Source: Mangifera indica
Lineage: Eukaryota; Streptophyta; Magnoliopsida; Sapindales; Anacardiaceae
Length of the DNA: 64,000 bases
NCBI RefSeq assembly: GCF_011075055.1
Contig: NC_058152.1
Location: forward strand, 6,200,001 to 6,264,000
Reading direction: 5' to 3'
Position 1 is the first letter of the stretch; each line of letters opens with the position of its first letter. A program made the position numbers and the translations under genes. Under the pieces are notes generated by a model, which saw only the letters and a program-made list of their open reading frames with translations, searched no databases and was not told the DNA's origin. Below, piece after piece: positions 62,137-64,000 of this stretch.

Positions 62137-62990
62137 CTTTTTGAAGATATGCATGAGGTAGAGGCATTTTAGTCATTTATTCATTTGGATTGAATTAATG
62201 TGTTTTGGGTTTGTTTATGTTTAGGTATGCACTATGATTTATATGATTTGGATTTTGTGTTATGAGCTTGAATAATAAGTATACTTTTAGGGATTGTGGG
62301 ATTGTTTTATTTACCATGCGTATTATTTATTATTTGTTGCGTATATTGTGGGATAGTTTAAATTAACACGTCTCTTTGGAGATATATTATGAACAAGAGT
62401 ATGTATTTAGAGAGGAGTGTTACAGGGTTCAACCTAATTTATCGTCTAAAAGATCTAGTCCTTCTCCAAGAAGGTGTGTCTCAAAACCTCCAAAACATGA
62501 GACTACGACTCTAAAACATAGGTTGGAGGATGATCGTACGGGTCTATTGAAATGTCTTAAAAGATCATAAGAAGAGGAGTATCCATTCTTTATTGGCAAG
62601 AGTAAACGCATAAGAGCCACTATGGTAGACATATTAGGTGATATTGTTTCTCTATCTTGATTTCTCTCCAACTTGACTTTTAGGGATGATGGAAAGTTAG
62701 TCATAAGCCTTCTTGTTGTTATAAAGATCATGTAAGAGTGTATCTCTCAGGACAAGTGGGCAAGGTATAGTGGTATGACAACTTCTATAAAGTTGTAACA
62801 TTCGGTTCAGCATAGTATAAAGGTAATTTCTGCCTTTTTTTTTTTTCTTATTGGAGAGAGGTTTAGGACTACTTTCTAAATTGTCTAAAGATCAATTGTG
62901 TAACTTCTTTCAATGCCATTTTTCGCAAGCCATTGTTATAATTGTGAGTGGGAGATGTGCTTGTGCCCTCCTTCTAGTGTAAAAATGTTG
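62137..62990 (+). other. Unassigned sequence with a small open frame
   Basis: The 64-residue frame 62376-62570 is Ser/Pro/Arg-rich (RSSPSPRR) and sits in sequence of higher complexity than its surroundings. The same frame continues after the stop with EEYPFFIGKSKRIRATMVDI, suggesting a broken coding stretch. No family is recognised. It may be a host gene fragment or the interior of a retroelement. Confidence 0.3.
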
Positions 62991-64000
62991 ATGTAATTTC
63001 TTATCACTAATTGATGTACATAATTCAAACTATTGCACAAGATAGACTAAGATAATAATGATTAAATATGAAAATACTCGAGCAAGTGTACTACGGGTGT
63101 ATAAGAGGATAAATTGAGATAAGTAAAAGAAAAAATAAGACACATGATTTTTTACATGGTTCGATCCGATGATCAGAATGCCTAAATCTATGGTGTTGTC
63201 ACTAATTTGAATATAATACAAGAGTAATACGAGATATTTTCTCTCTTATTTCACTTATATACAAGTTTTTTGAAAAGAAAAATATATTTGGAGCTATTTC
63301 AATTTAGGACCCAATCAGTGATTTAAATTTAAATGGAAGGGAGTTATGCTAATATCTTATTTATAGAGAAGTTAACATTTTATTGAATGATTGTTATAAA
63401 GGTGTTGTGTCACAAAATATAGATAAGCCCCTCTTTTAATAAAATTATCACCATTAAAGAACATTAATCTTTATAAAATATTGAGTTGAATTGAAACTAT
63501 CTAGCCATTAATTGTTTATTGAATTGTCTAGCTATTAGATTGAATTCTATTATGCTATAGGTTTTGAGTCGGAGAATATCATTTTCTATCACCATCTTTA
63601 ATATTAACGACGTCCCCTTTTTGACTTTAAGTCATCATTGAGACGTTGATGGGTGCACTTTCTTACCTTAAATTGTCATCCAGACAAACTACGTATACGG
63701 AGGGCCCATCGTCGTATTTAAATTTTTATAGTTTGAAAAGATGGAATTTAAATTTATTTTTTAAATTTTCGTCCAGAGAACAAAGCAACGGATTCTCCAT
63801 CCCTGTTAGGTAAACAGTAAGTAAATTAGACGTGGAGTAGTAGAAAGAAAGTATTGTGTAGAGGAAGCAAAGTATTTTTGTACAAACAAAGCCACTTCGG
63901 CGACTCATAGAATAAATGAAAATTGAAAGTGAGCATCCACCATTCATTCTTTTGCTGGACTCTGAAGGATTCAACTCCAACTTTCCTTTTTCTATCTGCC
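62991..64000. other. Right edge, no gene resolved
   Basis: 63060-63560 includes ACATGGTTCGATCCGATGAT, a stretch reminiscent of Copia LTR interiors, but no boundaries were found. From about 63600 to the end the sequence becomes more complex, and the last 60 bases are pyrimidine-rich, as in a promoter or leader of a gene lying beyond the window. The minus-strand 84-residue frame 63726-63980 has no recognised domain. Confidence 0.3.

Noticed and set aside
1..64000. CRISPR arrays, bacterial operons, origins, riboswitches
   Set aside because: The window is plant nuclear DNA; no regularly spaced direct repeats with unique spacers or prokaryotic gene organisation were seen.

Overview
This is a stretch of eudicot plant nuclear DNA. 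It is AT-rich, it holds only two convincing host genes, and most of the rest is layered transposable elements. The genes are a three-exon NAC transcription factor of the ATAF/SNAC type (14478-15589, +) and an intronless E-subclass pentatricopeptide repeat (PPR) gene that looks like the orthologue of Arabidopsis SLG1 (46389-48965, +). The species cannot be named from the sequence.

Layout. 1-2700: no gene, short degenerate repeats. 2724-3894: a non-autonomous hAT element. 4201-9373: a decayed Mutator-like element (MULE), with transposase remnants on + and a convergent DUF1985-type gene on -. 9763-10117: a 355-bp hAT MITE with a perfect 8-bp target-site duplication (TSD). 10921-11666: a fold-back MITE. 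14031-15589: NAC promoter and gene. 16779-31864: an insertion nest whose outermost layer appears to be a hAT element; inside it lie LTR-type sequence, a SIRE-type Copia retrotransposon (17509-26454, TSD GTCAC), a SIRE-type LTR fragment and a palindromic MULE-derived element. 32000-46010: two copies of one block, separated by a spacer that holds a second complete Copia element on - (33649-42801, TSD CTTAT). The downstream copy carries a 1.66-kb hAT insertion for which the upstream copy is the empty site. 46389-48965: the PPR gene. 49000-53000: mostly unassigned sequence with a nine-unit minisatellite. 53030-62136: LTR-type sequence, two more copies of the palindromic MULE family, and a pol-less SIRE-type derivative. 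62137-64000: unassigned.

How it works together. The two host genes show no functional link. The NAC gene has a compact promoter with several stress-type motifs. The PPR protein is expected to act in organelle RNA editing. The roughly 31 kb between them is almost entirely mobile DNA, and nesting gives relative ages. I found no RNA gene, CRISPR array or novel multi-gene system. The most interesting material is the MULE/DUF1985 pair, the palindromic MULE family, the natural empty-site proof of a hAT insertion, and word arrays that differ between related LTRs.
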